Source: Planktosalinus sp963975935
GTDB taxonomy: Bacteria > Bacteroidota > Bacteroidia > Flavobacteriales > Flavobacteriaceae
Length of the DNA stretch: 64,000 nt
Direction of reading: 5' to 3'
Assembly: GCA_963975935.1 (NCBI GenBank)
Contig: CAXBIQ010000002.1
Span: forward strand, 124,001 to 188,000
Under the pieces are notes generated by a model. That model searched no databases. It was not told where the DNA came from and saw only the letters and a program-made list of their open reading frames with translations. Shown piece after piece: positions 42,612 through 51,964 of the stretch. Position 1 is the first letter of the stretch. Each line of letters begins with the position of its first letter. The position numbers and the translations under genes were made by a program.

Positions 42612-44474
42612 ATGGCAGACAGAATACAATTATTACCTGATCATGTAGCCAATCAGATTGCAGCGGGCGAGGTTGTTCAAAGACCCGCATCTGTGGTAAA
42701 AGAACTGCTTGAAAACGCTATTGATGCAGGAGCAAGCCACGTGAAGCTGCTCATTAAAGATGCAGGAAAAACCCTTGTTCAGATAATTGACGATGGTGAC
42801 GGAATGAGCACCACAGACGCGCGGATGTCATTTGAACGCCACGCTACTTCCAAAATTAAGTCTGCCGAAGATCTTTTTAGCTTACACACCAAAGGCTTTC
42901 GCGGTGAAGCCCTTGCTTCCATAGCCGCCGTTGCCCATGTTGAACTGCGCACCAAAACTGAAAATGCAGAAGTGGGCACTGCCATAAAAATTGAAGGGAG
43001 TGAGGTTGTTTCTCAGGAAGTTGCCGTTACTCCGCAGGGGACCTCTGTGGCCGTTAAAAATCTTTTTTTCAACATTCCTGCGCGGCGCAATTTTTTAAAA
43101 TCAAATCCGGTGGAGACCAGACATATCATTGATGAATTTCACCGTGTGGCTTTAGCACATCCTTCAGTGGGATTTTCTATGTTCAATAACGGGAGTGAGG
43201 TGTTTCAATTGCCTGCTTCCAATTTAAGACAGCGCATTGTGGGAATCTTTGGTTCCAAAACCAATGAAAAACTTGTTCCGATAGAAGAAGAAACACCTAT
43301 TGTAAAAATCAAAGGATTTGTTTTAAAACCTGAATATGCAAAAAAGAGCAGGGGTGATCAGTTTTTCTTTGTCAATGATCGTTTTATCAAAAGCGGTTAC
43401 CTACATCACGCGGTTCTCGCTGCCTTTGAGGGCTTGCTGAAAGACGGCATGCAACCCGGATACTTTTTATACCTTTCTGTTGATCCAAAATCAATAGATA
43501 TCAATATCCACCCCACAAAAACCGAGGTTAAATTTGACGACGAGCATAGTTTGTATGCTATGTTGCGATCTGCTGTAAAACATAGTCTGGGACAGTTCAA
43601 TGTGGCTCCCATTCTCGATTTTGAGCGTGATAAAAACCTCGATACGCCTTACGAGTATAAAAACAAGGCTGCAGGAATACCAAATATTGAAGTGGATAAA
43701 GATTTCAATCCGTTTCAGGAAGAAAGGAAAAGGCCTGCTCAGTCTAATATAAATTTTCCGTTCAAACGTGAGAAAACGGGTTCGTGGGAAGGTTTGTATG
43801 CCGGGCTGGACAATGAAAACAGTTTTACGTCAAAAGCTTTTTCAGTAGATGATATCGAGTTGGAAAGCGAAGAGGTTACCGGATCCCTTTTTTCTGAAAC
43901 CGAAACAACTTCAGCGCAAAATACCTACCAGCTTCATAACAAATATATTTTAACAGCCGTAAAAAACGGATGTCTTATCATCCACCAGCAATGGGCACAC
44001 GAGCGTATTTTGTATGAAGAATTGCTACGCAATATTACCGTCAAGGAAGCTATCAGCCAGCAATTGTTGTTCCCGCTGGAATTTACATTTTCGAAGCAGG
44101 ATGTAGCTCTTTTGAACAACTTTAAAGAGCAACTGGAGTTTACGGGTTTTGCTTTTGAAACATTTGAAGACGATGCCATTACCATTAAAGGAATTCCGGC
44201 CTCCGTGAATGACACCGATATCAAATCAATCTTAGATCAGTTGCTTGACGATTTAAGTGATGATGTGCCTGATACCGGTTTCAGTCAAAATGATGCCCTG
44301 GCAAAATCCATGGCAAAAACACTTGCTGTCAAAACCGGGGTCACACTTTCAGCGGAGCAGCAAGAACATCTTGTAAACAGTTTGTTTGCCTGTAAAGAGC
44401 CTTCAGTATCGCCATCAAACAGGCCGGTGTTTGTCAAGATGCCACTTACTGATATTGATAAAAAATTCAATTAA
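42612..44474 (+). CDS. mutL: DNA mismatch repair protein MutL with altered endonuclease motifs
   Basis: Mismatch-repair GHKL ATPase, 620 residues. The N-terminal motifs are complete: ELLENAIDAGA (Asn/Glu), DDGDGMS, TKGFRGEAL and the NIPARRNFL loop. The variable linker is ~345-425 and the C-terminal dimerisation domain starts at ~435. The endonuclease motif DQHA(x)2E(x)4E reads HQQWAHERILYE, so the Asp and His are lost while the E(x)4E end is kept. The C(P/N)HGRP zinc motif reads VSPSNRP. It may thus nick poorly or not at all. It abuts the upstream small gene and is followed by two rhomboids. Confidence 0.96.
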   Translation: MADRIQLLPDHVANQIAAGEVVQRPASVVKELLENAIDAGASHVKLLIKDAGKTLVQIIDDGDGMSTTDARMSFERHATSKIKSAEDLFSLHTKGFRGEALASIAAVAHVELRTKTENAEVGTAIKIEGSEVVSQEVAVTPQGTSVAVKNLFFNIPARRNFLKSNPVETRHIIDEFHRVALAHPSVGFSMFNNGSEVFQLPASNLRQRIVGIFGSKTNEKLVPIEEETPIVKIKGFVLKPEYAKKSRGDQFFFVNDRFIKSGYLHHAVLAAFEGLLKDGMQPGYFLYLSVDPKSIDINIHPTKTEVKFDDEHSLYAMLRSAVKHSLGQFNVAPILDFERDKNLDTPYEYKNKAAGIPNIEVDKDFNPFQEERKRPAQSNINFPFKREKTGSWEGLYAGLDNENSFTSKAFSVDDIELESEEVTGSLFSETETTSAQNTYQLHNKYILTAVKNGCLIIHQQWAHERILYEELLRNITVKEAISQQLLFPLEFTFSKQDVALLNNFKEQLEFTGFAFETFEDDAITIKGIPASVNDTDIKSILDQLLDDLSDDVPDTGFSQNDALAKSMAKTLAVKTGVTLSAEQQEHLVNSLFACKEPSVSPSNRPVFVKMPLTDIDKKFN

Positions 44475-44482
44475 AAGAAATT

Positions 44483-45229
44483 ATGGGAAGAATCACCGAA
44501 ACTGTCAAAGTACTTCTTATTATAAACATCCTGTTTTTTGTAGGCGCTATGTCTTTAGGCGATGAGGCTTACCGACTTTTTGCTTTGTTCTTTTTTGAAA
44601 ACCCCAACTTTGAATACTGGCAGCCGGTAACCCATATGTTTATGCACGGGGGCTTTATGCATATCCTGTTCAATATGTATGCGTTATGGGCTTTTGGTAG
44701 TCCGCTGGAGCAAATGTGGGGAAGAAATAAGTTTATATTTTTCTATTTTTCGGCGGGGCTTGGCGCTGCATTGATTCATAGTCTGGTACACTATTATCAG
44801 GTTCATTCAGTTATGGATGCTTTGTTACAAGGAGGCTGGAGTCCGGCGGATATACAAAATTATTTAATGTATGGAGAAGTAGGAATTGCACCCGTCGTAG
44901 AATCAGTTACGAGAGGTGATATGAATAGCATGATGGAAAGTTTTCATCAACCTGCAGTGGGAGCTTCAGGAGCAATATTTGGAATCCTGGTAGCGTTTGC
45001 GATGATGTTCCCCAATGTGGAGTTATTTTTGATTTTTGTACCCATTCCCATAAAAGCAAAATACTTTATTCCGGTTTTATTACTTTTAGACTTGTTTTCA
45101 GGACTTACAGGGTTTTCCATTTTTGGACAGAACATTGCCAATTGGGCACATTTGGGTGGTGCATTGTTCGGTTTCATCATGATGTGGTACTGGAAGAAGA
45201 ACAGTTTTAATAAGAACAGATGGGATTGA
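44483..45229 (+). CDS. rhomboid family intramembrane serine protease
   Basis: A 248-residue integral membrane protease with six helices. The N-terminal helix VKVLLIINILFFVGAM is followed by the L1 segment and HMFMHGGFMHILFNM in helix 2. The nucleophile Ser is in GASGAIFG near 157, the catalytic His in NWAHLGGALFG near 223. A ~45-residue insertion between helices 3 and 4 (HSVMDALLQGGWSPADIQNY) is unusual. It lies eight bases after mutL and is followed by a second, longer rhomboid; substrates unknown. Confidence 0.95.
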   Translation: MGRITETVKVLLIINILFFVGAMSLGDEAYRLFALFFFENPNFEYWQPVTHMFMHGGFMHILFNMYALWAFGSPLEQMWGRNKFIFFYFSAGLGAALIHSLVHYYQVHSVMDALLQGGWSPADIQNYLMYGEVGIAPVVESVTRGDMNSMMESFHQPAVGASGAIFGILVAFAMMFPNVELFLIFVPIPIKAKYFIPVLLLLDLFSGLTGFSIFGQNIANWAHLGGALFGFIMMWYWKKNSFNKNRWD

Positions 45230-45282
45230 TAAACGGGATATATAGCAAATAAGTACTACATTTTAATATTATAAAAATCAAA

Positions 45283-46170
45283 ATGAACAATTTAGATCAG
45301 ATAAAGTACAAGTTAAAGATGGCAAATGTTGTCGAGAAACTCATTCTTGTCAATGTGGCTGTATTTATCCTGATGTATCTCATTCAGTTTGTAGCCTTTT
45401 TATTTCAGCTTCCTGTCAATTTCATTTCAGACTGGCTGGTTTTTTCCAAAGACCCTTCAGACCTTCTGTACAAACCGTGGAGTATCATCACCTATGCATT
45501 TATGCATCAGGGCTTGTTTCATATTTTCTTTAATATGCTGATTTTATATTACTTTGGCAATTACTTCCTTACCTATTTTTCACCCAAACGCTTGCTCAAT
45601 TTTTATTTTTTAGGAGCTATTGCAGGAGCTTTGGTGTATATGCTGAGCTATAATTTCTTTCCTGTTTTTTCAGGCACGGGCAGGTCTTACCTTTTAGGTG
45701 CTTCAGCAGCTGTGATGGCCATACTTGTGGGTGTGGCGACACAGGTCCCCAATATGGGAATTCGCTTGCTTTTAATCGGCACTGTGAAATTATGGCAAAT
45801 TGCAGCTTTCTTTGTGGTCCTTGATATTATCCAAATGCCTTTGGGCAACGCAGGGGGTCACCTGGCACATCTGGGGGGCGCATTGCTGGGGTATGTGTAT
45901 GTTAAGCAACTCGCTAAAGGAAACGATATCGGTGCGTGGTGGGAAAGCCTTATGGATGCATTTACAGGACTTTTTTCCGGTTCCAAGAAAAAACCTTTCA
46001 GAAAGGTTCATCGCAACCCCAAAAAGCCCGCTTCAGCTTCAAGGAAAGACGACAAGAGTGCAAAGCAAAAGAAGATTGATGCCATACTCGATAAAATAAG
46101 CAAGAGTGGTTATGACAGTTTAAGCAAGGAAGAAAAAGATTTTTTGTTTAAATCGGGCAACGACAATTGA
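45283..46170 (+). CDS. rhomboid family intramembrane serine protease, with basic C-terminal tail
   Basis: A 295-residue rhomboid. The helix-2 His motif is HQGLFHIFFNML, the nucleophile Ser is in LGASAAVMAI, and the His in GHLAHLGGALLG. The cytosolic tail (~230-295) is very basic and disordered (KKKPFRKVHRNPKKPASASRKD), ending in a helix (KKIDAILDKISKSGYDSLSKEEKDFLF). That end resembles the flavobacterial rhomboid-associated tail (ILDKI..SGYdSLs..EKdfLf). It is the second of a pair after mutL, with a stop one base before the next start. Substrates unknown. Confidence 0.95.
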   Translation: MNNLDQIKYKLKMANVVEKLILVNVAVFILMYLIQFVAFLFQLPVNFISDWLVFSKDPSDLLYKPWSIITYAFMHQGLFHIFFNMLILYYFGNYFLTYFSPKRLLNFYFLGAIAGALVYMLSYNFFPVFSGTGRSYLLGASAAVMAILVGVATQVPNMGIRLLLIGTVKLWQIAAFFVVLDIIQMPLGNAGGHLAHLGGALLGYVYVKQLAKGNDIGAWWESLMDAFTGLFSGSKKKPFRKVHRNPKKPASASRKDDKSAKQKKIDAILDKISKSGYDSLSKEEKDFLFKSGNDN

Positions 46171-46171
46171 A

Positions 46172-47197
46172 ATGAAAAAACTGGGGCTCATTGATAAATT
46201 TATCTTCTTCCTAAACACTGTTTTTGCACTTTGCCTTTTACTTTCATTGATTGTCCCATATTTGTCACCTGAGCAATTTCCAACAGTAAGTACTCTGAGT
46301 TTGGTGGTTTCACCACTTTTATTTGTCAATATTTTGTTTTTGGTATTTTGGGTGCTGCGGGTAAAGCGACAGTTGTTATTATCGCTGATCGTTTTGATTT
46401 TAACAATCGTTCAGTTTAATGCCTTTTACAGGCTTGATTTTGCCTCTAAACCGGAAATCAAAGCAAACCAGCTTAAAGTTATGACCTATAATGTTCATAT
46501 GTTTAATCTGTATGAATGGCTTCCGGGTACGGACATTCCTGAATCAATTTCAGATTTGATTGCTAAAGACAATCCTGATGTTATCAGTTTTCAGGAGTAT
46601 TCTGAAAATAAGGAAGTAAATCTAAGAGGCTTTCCGCATAAATATATCAAGTTGCAACGGGAGAAACCGAGTTTTGGCCAGGCTATCTACTCAAAGTTTC
46701 CTATAATCAATCAGGGCTCGCTTGATTTTGAAAACTCTTCAAACAATGCTATTTTTATTGATATCCTAAAAGGTGTTGACACTATTCGCATCTATAATAT
46801 TCACTTGCAATCGCTGCAAATTGATGAGAAAGAGGTTGATTTTGATGAGGAAAGTTCCAAGCGATTGGTTATACGCATTTCTCATTCTTTTCAGAAACAG
46901 CAAAACCAAATAGAACAAGTGGTCGCACACCAAGAAAATGTGCATTACAAAACCATTATAACGGCAGATTTAAACAATACAGCTTTCTCTTATGTTTACC
47001 GAAAATTAAAATCAGGTAAAAATGATGCTTTTGCCAAGGCAGGGAAGGGAATTGGTAAAACATTTACATTTAAGAAAATACCTTTGCGGATAGACTTTAT
47101 ACTCACAGACGAGCGTTTTAAAGTGAATGAGTTCACTACCTACACAGAGGAATTTTCCGATCATTATCCCATAAGCACTCTCGTAAGCTGGGATTGA
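46172..47197 (+). CDS. endonuclease/exonuclease/phosphatase family protein, membrane-anchored
   Basis: A 341-residue EEP-superfamily enzyme with three N-terminal membrane helices (~8-32, ~45-62, ~68-88) and a periplasmic or cytosolic catalytic domain (~100-341). The active-site residues are MTYNVHMFN (Asn), ISFQEYSE (Glu), IYNIHLQS (His), TADLNNT (Asp/Asn), and SDHYPI (final Asp-His). Substrate unknown: such membrane forms include phosphatases and phosphodiesterases as well as nucleases. It is co-transcribed with the two rhomboids (one-base gap). It abuts the convergent DUF6122 gene. Confidence 0.92.
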   Translation: MKKLGLIDKFIFFLNTVFALCLLLSLIVPYLSPEQFPTVSTLSLVVSPLLFVNILFLVFWVLRVKRQLLLSLIVLILTIVQFNAFYRLDFASKPEIKANQLKVMTYNVHMFNLYEWLPGTDIPESISDLIAKDNPDVISFQEYSENKEVNLRGFPHKYIKLQREKPSFGQAIYSKFPIINQGSLDFENSSNNAIFIDILKGVDTIRIYNIHLQSLQIDEKEVDFDEESSKRLVIRISHSFQKQQNQIEQVVAHQENVHYKTIITADLNNTAFSYVYRKLKSGKNDAFAKAGKGIGKTFTFKKIPLRIDFILTDERFKVNEFTTYTEEFSDHYPISTLVSWD

Positions 47198-47506
47198 TTA
47201 CCACAAACAGTCCACAGCATCAGTAATGATGTGCCACATAAGTGCCAATCCCACAATCCGTGTTTTCTTAAAGAATATCATGAGTATATAGACTGCCATT
47301 GCCCAATATGTATGTAATATGTGAAAATTGATACTGCAACGTTCCGGGTCAAAAACAGGGGTTGCCAGAAGGTGGTCAAGGTCAATGAACATGGCCAGCA
47401 GAAAAATTACATATACCAGTAGAAATCGTGGACGAAAAAACAAATAAGCAATTCCTGCCGGTACTATAAAGTGCATTCCGTAATGAACAATAAACTGCAG
47501 GCTCAT
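47198..47506 (-). CDS. DUF6122 family small membrane protein
   Basis: A 102-residue integral protein with four short helices (FIVHYGMHFIVPAGIAYLFF, LLVYVIFLLAMFIDLDHLLA, HTYWAMAVYILMIFF, GLALMWHIITDAVDCLW). Conserved polar residues inside the helices (HYGMH, DLDH, HxxTDxxD) recall the metal-dependent membrane hydrolase type (YdjM/LexA-binding-like), inferred only. The start overlaps the WbqC stop by four bases. It is the last gene of the par/dap/lep operon. Confidence 0.85.
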   Translation of the reverse strand: MSLQFIVHYGMHFIVPAGIAYLFFRPRFLLVYVIFLLAMFIDLDHLLATPVFDPERCSINFHILHTYWAMAVYILMIFFKKTRIVGLALMWHIITDAVDCLW

Positions 47507-48141
47507 AATTTTTGTCTTTCCAGATACGTCAAAGCGTTTGTGCCTTCATTGAACAACAAGTCAATAATAGAGAGGTTGGGCAAAAAACCGTGATGCTTTT
47601 CCAGTACCTGGGTGTACGGTTCTTGTTCAAACCCCGTTGTGTTTTTGGCAACAGCAAGATGCCTGTAGTCTTCTATTCCTGTCACTTCTTTTTGATAAAT
47701 TTCTGTAAACCCGGGTTCGAGGTCAAGACCTAATAGCTCGTTAAGCAGCCCAAAAGTATCCAGATTGAAATCCATTAAAAAAGTATATTCTTTTTCATAG
47801 AATGGGGCAAAATCATCTTCATAAAACTCAAAGAAAGGTGAAGTGCGGTATGCCGTCTGAATGGATCTCCAGTGCTCCCGTTGCCACGGAAACGCGTTTT
47901 CTATGCGCACATCTTTGTATTTCTGGTGCGCCTTATCACGCTCACCCCGTTTGCCTTTTGATGTATGTTTTATGGGGATATTGAGTAACAAACTCCCTTC
48001 AGGAGTCGCTATGTAGGTTCGGTTTCTGTAAGTTTGTTTTTGATAATTGTCGTGTTTTTCAAAGACAACAGAATCTGCTTTTGCCAGTAAAACAAAAGTT
48101 TCAATGCTTCCGTAATATGGGGGATGCAAAAGGATTTTCAT
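47503..48141 (-). CDS. WbqC-like family protein
   Basis: A 212-residue protein of the WbqC family (PF08889), often found in glycan loci and in this core operon in Bacteroidota. Motifs: HPPYYGSIETFVLLAKADSVVFE, YQKQTYRNRTYI, and IPIKHTSKGKRGERDKAHQKYK. Function is not established; several members have been suggested to act in O-antigen synthesis. It follows lepB by 62 bases. Confidence 0.9.
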   Translation of the reverse strand: MKILLHPPYYGSIETFVLLAKADSVVFEKHDNYQKQTYRNRTYIATPEGSLLLNIPIKHTSKGKRGERDKAHQKYKDVRIENAFPWQREHWRSIQTAYRTSPFFEFYEDDFAPFYEKEYTFLMDFNLDTFGLLNELLGLDLEPGFTEIYQKEVTGIEDYRHLAVAKNTTGFEQEPYTQVLEKHHGFLPNLSIIDLLFNEGTNALTYLERQKL

Positions 48142-48203
48142 TCGGTAGTGTCTGAAATATTATACAGCGATTTCAATTTTTGTTTAGGCTTAGAAGTAAA
48201 GAA

Positions 48204-49772
48204 CTATTTCTTTTCTTTTTTCCTTTTCCTGAAAAAGTCAAAGACAAACCAGCCTGCGAGTAAAATCAAAAAGTAACGGAAATAAGAAACGGGTTCACCA
48301 TCACCACCCACTGTTGTGAACATGCGTTCCCAACGAATTTTATTAAAACCTTTTCCATTACCATCCCAGCTCATCCAGATAAACACCGGCTTGCCCACCA
48401 CATGGTTGTGAGGCACATAGCCCCACATCCTGGCGTCTTCTGAGTTGTTTCTGTTATCACCCATCATCCAGTAATAATCCTGTTGAAAGGTGTATTCTGT
48501 TAACGGTTGGCCATTGAGCAAGACCTGATCCCCGGACTGTGTTATTTTACGTTCACTACCCATTTCGCTTCCTTCATATACTTCGATAATGCGTTTGTAA
48601 AATGAAATGCTTTCCGGAGTAATGGCAACTGTTTTACCTGCTTCGGGTATGTAAATGGGACCAAAGAAAGTAGTGTTCCATGGATAATTATCATTATGAG
48701 GAAATATAGAAGGATCTGCTGTTCCTTTTTCTGCTTTCATCGGAATGATTTGTTCAATATTGGGATTGTTTTTTAAGCTCTCCCGGGCTTCATCTGTCAT
48801 ATTTGCACTAAAAACAGTGTAGCTTTGATCAGCGAGCCGAACTTCTGAGATATTATAACGATCTATTAAAAACTGAACATTGTTGACAGGTTCTTTGGTT
48901 TTGAAAAGATAAGCAAACTGTAGTTTTGCCCTGTCAGGCAGATCATTTTGTTTTCCGTTTATATAAACATAGCCATCCCTTATTTCCAGGGAATCCCCGG
49001 GAACACCAACAGCCCTTTTAACATAATTTGATTTTTTGTCTATGGGTTTTTTATAACTTTCAGGTCCGCGGTAAAAGAAATAGGGAACGGTGTCTGTGGG
49101 CCAGTTAAATACCACGATGTCATTGCGTTCAATGTCTTCAAAGGCAGGAAACCTGAAATACGGGATTTGAGGTTTGTTTGTATAAGATTTTACTTTAGCA
49201 AGGGGTATGGTATCGTGAACCATAGGAAATGAAACAGCAGTCATAGGAGTTCGTGCCCCATAATGCATTTTACTTACAAAAAGAAAGTCTCCCACAAGTA
49301 ATGTTTTCTCAAGTGATGAGGTGGGAATGGTAAAAGGCTGAATAAAATATATGTGAACAATTGTTGCAACAACTACTGCAAAAAGAATAGAACTTACCCA
49401 TTCTCCTGAACCGCTTTTAGGTGAAGTACTTCGGTCAGGCCTGTGGGTGACATCTTGTGTGTAATTGACATAATAAATGTAAAACCCAAGCGTGAAAATA
49501 CCCAGCAAGGTATCTGTAGTACTTGTCTTACCAAAACTTCGCAAGGTTTCCACCCAAACTACCGGAAACATAATAAGGTTTATTATGGGTATAAACAGTA
49601 AAATAACATACCACCAGGGGCGGTTTATAATTTTCATAAGGATAACCGCATTATAAACCGGTACGGCTGCTTCCCAGGCCTTTCTGCCCGCTTTTTGGTA
49701 CAATTTCCAGGTGCCTAAAAAATGAATTACCTGAACTGCCAGGAAAAAGAGAAACCATTCTGTGAGTGTCAT
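48204..49772 (-). CDS. lepB: signal peptidase I
   Basis: Cleaves Sec signal peptides at the periplasmic face. The 522 residues are long, as in Bacteroidota: a ~115-residue N-terminal three-helix extension (DUF5684-like: KAGRKAWEAAVPVYN) precedes the S26 core. The catalytic Ser lies in IPTSSLEKTLLVGD (Ser ~153) and the general-base Lys in NYVKRAVGVPGDSLEI near 250. A large insertion (~285-430) separates conserved boxes, with MMGDNRNNSEDARMWGYVP near 435. A final helix sits at ~500-517. It sits in the parA-parB-DUF5683-dapB-lepB-wbqC operon. Confidence 0.96.
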   Translation of the reverse strand: MTLTEWFLFFLAVQVIHFLGTWKLYQKAGRKAWEAAVPVYNAVILMKIINRPWWYVILLFIPIINLIMFPVVWVETLRSFGKTSTTDTLLGIFTLGFYIYYVNYTQDVTHRPDRSTSPKSGSGEWVSSILFAVVVATIVHIYFIQPFTIPTSSLEKTLLVGDFLFVSKMHYGARTPMTAVSFPMVHDTIPLAKVKSYTNKPQIPYFRFPAFEDIERNDIVVFNWPTDTVPYFFYRGPESYKKPIDKKSNYVKRAVGVPGDSLEIRDGYVYINGKQNDLPDRAKLQFAYLFKTKEPVNNVQFLIDRYNISEVRLADQSYTVFSANMTDEARESLKNNPNIEQIIPMKAEKGTADPSIFPHNDNYPWNTTFFGPIYIPEAGKTVAITPESISFYKRIIEVYEGSEMGSERKITQSGDQVLLNGQPLTEYTFQQDYYWMMGDNRNNSEDARMWGYVPHNHVVGKPVFIWMSWDGNGKGFNKIRWERMFTTVGGDGEPVSYFRYFLILLAGWFVFDFFRKRKKEKK

Positions 49773-49795
49773 AGTGTTTGTTTTTTATACTGTTT

Positions 49796-50494
49796 TTATA
49801 AGCTTAATACGTCGCTCATGGTATAAATACCTTTTTTATTTTGTAACCATTCTGCCGCGAGGATGGCTCCAAGAGCAAAACCATCCCGTGTATGCGCTTC
49901 GTGTTGAATGCTCAACGTGTCTATTGCAGAAGTGTATGTTATGCTGTGTGTTCCTTTTACGTCATCTTTTCGTATGGCTTTGACCGGAATTTCATTTTCA
50001 TTTGCGTGCTCTAATTTCCAATTTTTATAATCACTGTTTTCTATAATGTCCTCGGCAAGTGTGATAGCTGTGCCGCTGGGGGCATCCAGTTTTTGGGTAT
50101 GGTGAATTTCTTCAATACGCACATTATAATCTTTATGGTCTGCCATCATTTCAGCAAGTTTTTTATTCAGGGCAAAGAAAATATTCACCCCTACGCTAAA
50201 GTTTGATGCATAAATAAAGCTTCCGTTACTTGCTTGACACTTTTTTAACAGTTCATCCTTTTTGTCAAGCCAGCCTGTTGTACCACAAACCACCGGGATA
50301 TTTAGATTAAAACACGCTTCAAGGTTTTTTATGACGGCTGCGGCTGTGCTAAACTCAATGGCTACATCAGCCTCCTCCAGGCCACTGTAATCTGTAGAAG
50401 AATCAACTCTCGCAATAATGGAATGTCCTTTTTCCGTAGCCAGCTTCTCAATGGTTTTTCCCATTTTCCCATATCCTAAAAGTGCGATTTTCAT
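49796..50494 (-). CDS. dapB: 4-hydroxy-tetrahydrodipicolinate reductase
   Basis: The second step of the diaminopimelate/lysine pathway. The 232-residue length is on the short side of the family. The NAD(P)H loop is GYGKMGKTIE near 7-16, the catalytic His-Lys pair is in IEEIHHTQKLDAPSGTA (~127-143), and the domain-ending segment is EAHTRDGFALGAILAAEWL. It abuts the DUF5683 gene (no gap) and precedes lepB by 23 bases. Confidence 0.97.
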   Translation of the reverse strand: MKIALLGYGKMGKTIEKLATEKGHSIIARVDSSTDYSGLEEADVAIEFSTAAAVIKNLEACFNLNIPVVCGTTGWLDKKDELLKKCQASNGSFIYASNFSVGVNIFFALNKKLAEMMADHKDYNVRIEEIHHTQKLDAPSGTAITLAEDIIENSDYKNWKLEHANENEIPVKAIRKDDVKGTHSITYTSAIDTLSIQHEAHTRDGFALGAILAAEWLQNKKGIYTMSDVLSL

Positions 50495-51073
50495 TTATTT
50501 TATTTTGTATGTTAAAGAAAAACCATAGTTGGTAGATGTTTGATAAGGGTTGTAATCAAGTGTTGGTGTCAAAGATAAATCTTCTGAAATATTGTATTGT
50601 TTTAAATGTGCATCGACATTTGCATCCACAATATTTATAAGGTAAAAACCTACAGCTATAGCAAGGCTCACATCCATATTACGTCGTTCACGTCGCTGTG
50701 CCCTGATGAGGGTTTCATTTGCTATGCCTTGAAATTCGTCATCTGTAAAACCTGCAAGCCGTCGTTTGTACGCATCCCTGAAACGGTTGTATTCTTTTCT
50801 GCTCGTCGTATAAAAATAAATGCTTGCGCCAATACCTGCATAGACAATAGGCACTTTCCAGTATTTTTCATTATAAACCTGTCCCAGACCCGGTATAACT
50901 GCTGAATAAAATGCAGCCCGTGAAGGGGCCAGCGGGTCATAAGGTTCTTTGATAACCTGATTTGCAACAAGATTTTCATCTTGTGTGGTAACAGCAAGGG
51001 TGTCTTGTTCTTGCGAAAAAGTTTTCAGGCAAAAAAGCAATAAAACGGTTAAAAGAAAGTGGTTACTTTTCAC
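50495..51073 (-). CDS. DUF5683 domain protein (exported)
   Basis: A 192-residue protein with signal peptide MKSNHFLLTVLLLFCLKTFSQ. Its core PLAPSRAAFYSAVIPGLGQVYNEKYWKVP is the DUF5683 pattern. Two hydrophobic segments follow (IVYAGIGASIYFYTT, VSLAIAVGFYLINIVDANVD). Related to TM2-like segments with the PGLGQ motif. It starts within parB (11-base overlap) and ends directly before dapB. Function unknown; the operon context links it to cell-envelope growth. Confidence 0.9.
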   Translation of the reverse strand: MKSNHFLLTVLLLFCLKTFSQEQDTLAVTTQDENLVANQVIKEPYDPLAPSRAAFYSAVIPGLGQVYNEKYWKVPIVYAGIGASIYFYTTSRKEYNRFRDAYKRRLAGFTDDEFQGIANETLIRAQRRERRNMDVSLAIAVGFYLINIVDANVDAHLKQYNISEDLSLTPTLDYNPYQTSTNYGFSLTYKIK

Positions 51074-51962
51074 CTTGGATTAATTTTGTAATGCGCTCAA
51101 ATTCAGCTTTATTTTTAAAAGGTATGATGAGTTTGCCTTTTCCCGATGCATTTGCTTTTACTTCTGCTTTCACCTCAAAGAGGTCAGAAAGTTCCTTGCT
51201 TGCTTTTTTAGCAAAAGCAGGAGCAGACTGCGTTGTACTGCTTTTTGTTTCGGGTTTGTTTTGAGATTTTCTTACCAGGGCTTCGGTTTCCCTTACAGAA
51301 AGCGAGTTTGATATAATTTTTTCGTAAACGTCCAATTGTTGTGAAGGGTCATCAATTGTGATGATAGCCCGCCCGTGGCCCATGGATATGAACCCGTCCC
51401 TGATTCCTGTCTGTATGATGGGGTCGAGTTTTAAAAGGCGTAAATAATTGGCAATTGTAGAACGGTTTTTACCCACCCTGCTGCTCATCTCTTCCTGCGT
51501 AAGCTGAATTTCTTCAATCAAACGGCTGTATGATAAGGCGATTTCAATCGGGTCAAGATCTTGTCTCTGGATGTTTTCTACCAGTGCCATTTCAAGCGAC
51601 TCCTGATCATTTGCAATGCGGATGTATGATGGAATGGTTTTGAGTCCAACCAGTTTTGAAGCCCGGTAGCGACGCTCCCCTGAAACGAGCTGAAACTTGT
51701 TGAAATCCAGTTTTCTCACAGTTATGGGCTGTATAACCCCAAGTTCTTTGATTGAGGAAGCTAATTCCTGTAAGGTTTCTTCATTAAAACTGGTTCGCGG
51801 TTGATACGGGTTGACTTCAATGGTATCCAATTCAAGCTCTACAATATTTCCCACTACTTTGTCTGCACCTTTATCGTTTGCAGATTTTATATCGTTATCA
51901 GGATCTTTCAGTAAAGCTGAAAGCCCTCTACCTAAAGCTTGTTTCTTTGTCGCTTTGGCCAT
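51063..51962 (-). CDS. parB: chromosome-partitioning protein ParB
   Basis: The CTPase clamp that loads at parS and spreads to segregate the origin. The 299 residues are typical. The N-terminal binding part contains NPYQPRTSF, the CTP-binding region includes SGERRYRASK (~96-105), and the helix-turn-helix is LTQEEMSSRVGKNRSTIANYLRL. A linker rich in K/T precedes the C-terminal dimerisation domain. It follows parA by two bases. I see no parS-like 14-16 base palindrome in the window. Confidence 0.97.
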   Translation of the reverse strand: MAKATKKQALGRGLSALLKDPDNDIKSANDKGADKVVGNIVELELDTIEVNPYQPRTSFNEETLQELASSIKELGVIQPITVRKLDFNKFQLVSGERRYRASKLVGLKTIPSYIRIANDQESLEMALVENIQRQDLDPIEIALSYSRLIEEIQLTQEEMSSRVGKNRSTIANYLRLLKLDPIIQTGIRDGFISMGHGRAIITIDDPSQQLDVYEKIISNSLSVRETEALVRKSQNKPETKSSTTQSAPAFAKKASKELSDLFEVKAEVKANASGKGKLIIPFKNKAEFERITKLIQGEK

Positions 51963-51964
51963 GC

